From: Comamonadaceae bacterium
GTDB taxonomy: Bacteria; Pseudomonadota; Gammaproteobacteria; Burkholderiales; Burkholderiaceae_C
Assembly (NCBI GenBank): GCA_947461325.1
Contig: CANHLD010000108.1
Location: 1-6,295 of the forward strand
Direction: 5' to 3'
DNA length: 6,295 bases
The notes below the pieces were generated by a model. The model saw only the letters and a program-made list of their open reading frames with translations. It had not been told where the DNA came from and searched no databases. Of the stretch, positions 5,687 through 6,295 are shown piece after piece (position 1 is the first letter of the stretch; every line of letters starts with the position of its first letter). Made by a program: the position numbers and the translations under genes.

Positions 5687-6295
5687 ATGACTTTTTTTGT
5701 CCGACTGCTGTTGTCCGTCAGTGTGACGGGCTTTATCCTGAGCGCGCATGCTGAAGGCAATGCACCCGCCAAAGCCGACCCGGCCAAGGGATCCGCTATT
5801 TTCAATGGCGTTTGCGCCAGTTGTCACGGCGCTGAGGGCAATTCAGCCATTCCTGCAAACCCCAAGTTGGCACAACAACACCCCGAATACATTGCCAAGC
5901 AATTGGCCGAGTTCAAATCAGGCAAGCGTGCCAATGCTGTCATGCTCGGCTTTGCCTCAGCACTCAGCGATGACGATATGCGCAATGTGGGCGCGTACTT
6001 GGCCAGCACCAAAGCCAAGCCCGGTTTCGCCAAAGACAAAGACTTGGCTGCCTTGGGTGAAAAAATTTACCGCGGTGGCATTGCCGACAGACAAATTCCT
6101 GCATGTGCCGGTTGCCATAGCCCCAACGGCGCCGGCATACCTTCTCAATACCCGCGCTTGAGCGGCCAACACGCTGATTACACGGTGTCGCAATTGACCC
6201 AGTTCCGCGATGGTATTCGCAAGAACAGCCTGCAAATGGGTCAGGTTGCTGCTAAATTGAATGACCGCGAAATCAAAGCCGTGGCTGATTACATC
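5687..6295 (+). CDS. dihaem cytochrome c4 (3' end beyond the window)
   Basis: The first 203 residues are present and still open at the window edge. A signal peptide is clear: MTFFVR, a hydrophobic stretch, then SAHA with likely cleavage after residue 22, so the protein acts in the periplasm as an electron carrier towards terminal oxidases. There are two class I cytochrome c domains, with haem sites CASCH (43-47) and CAGCH (140-144). The likely axial methionines are M86 (AVMLGF) and M184 (LQMGQ). The family is usually about 200-220 residues, so only a few residues are missing. No Shine-Dalgarno is seen before the ATG. In related genomes, as recalled, cytochrome c maturation genes (resB, ccsA) often follow; that lies outside this window. 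Confidence 0.93.
   Translation, partial: MTFFVRLLLSVSVTGFILSAHAEGNAPAKADPAKGSAIFNGVCASCHGAEGNSAIPANPKLAQQHPEYIAKQLAEFKSGKRANAVMLGFASALSDDDMRNVGAYLASTKAKPGFAKDKDLAALGEKIYRGGIADRQIPACAGCHSPNGAGIPSQYPRLSGQHADYTVSQLTQFRDGIRKNSLQMGQVAAKLNDREIKAVADYI

Overview
The window looks like ordinary chromosomal DNA from a betaproteobacterium, most likely Burkholderiales and probably Comamonadaceae-like. The grounds are the MetK sequence style (for example the ACPHGGGAFSGKD loop and the AAAGL end), metK lying next to a tandem pair of lipid A-type acyltransferases, and engB placed head-to-head with a two-haem cytochrome c4. This placement rests on recalled family knowledge; no search was run.

Layout, left to right. 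Positions 3-80 may be the last 25 codons of an unrecognised rightward gene. Positions 81-323 carry no gene; they hold two copies of a diverged tandem repeat rich in hairpins, between that gene end and the end of metK. metK (324-1505, minus) makes S-adenosylmethionine. After a 158-base divergent intergenic region come two rightward acyltransferase genes (1664-2500 and 2497-3366), joined by a GTGA stop/start overlap, likely acting in lipid A or phospholipid acylation at the inner membrane. The second overlaps tail-to-tail, by 47 bases, a leftward cluster read in the order engB (5607-4930), alpha/beta hydrolase (4933-4028) and SAM-dependent methyltransferase (3967-3320). Divergent from engB, a secreted cytochrome c4 gene starts at 5687 and runs off the right edge.

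Functionally the window mixes core housekeeping (SAM synthesis, ribosome-assembly GTPase, envelope lipid acylation, periplasmic electron transfer) with two less defined enzymes. No mobile element, CRISPR array, tRNA, rRNA or defence system was seen.

The part that ordinary annotation does not explain is 81-323. The last 16 codons of metK, stop included, have a diverged copy just downstream of the gene. Most of its differences fall at third codon positions, so it looks like an old metK 3' end. That copy belongs to a repeat present twice. Both repeats carry an 11-12 bp hairpin whose base pairs differ by compensatory changes while one U.G wobble is kept, and the wobble exists only in RNA of metK's strand.
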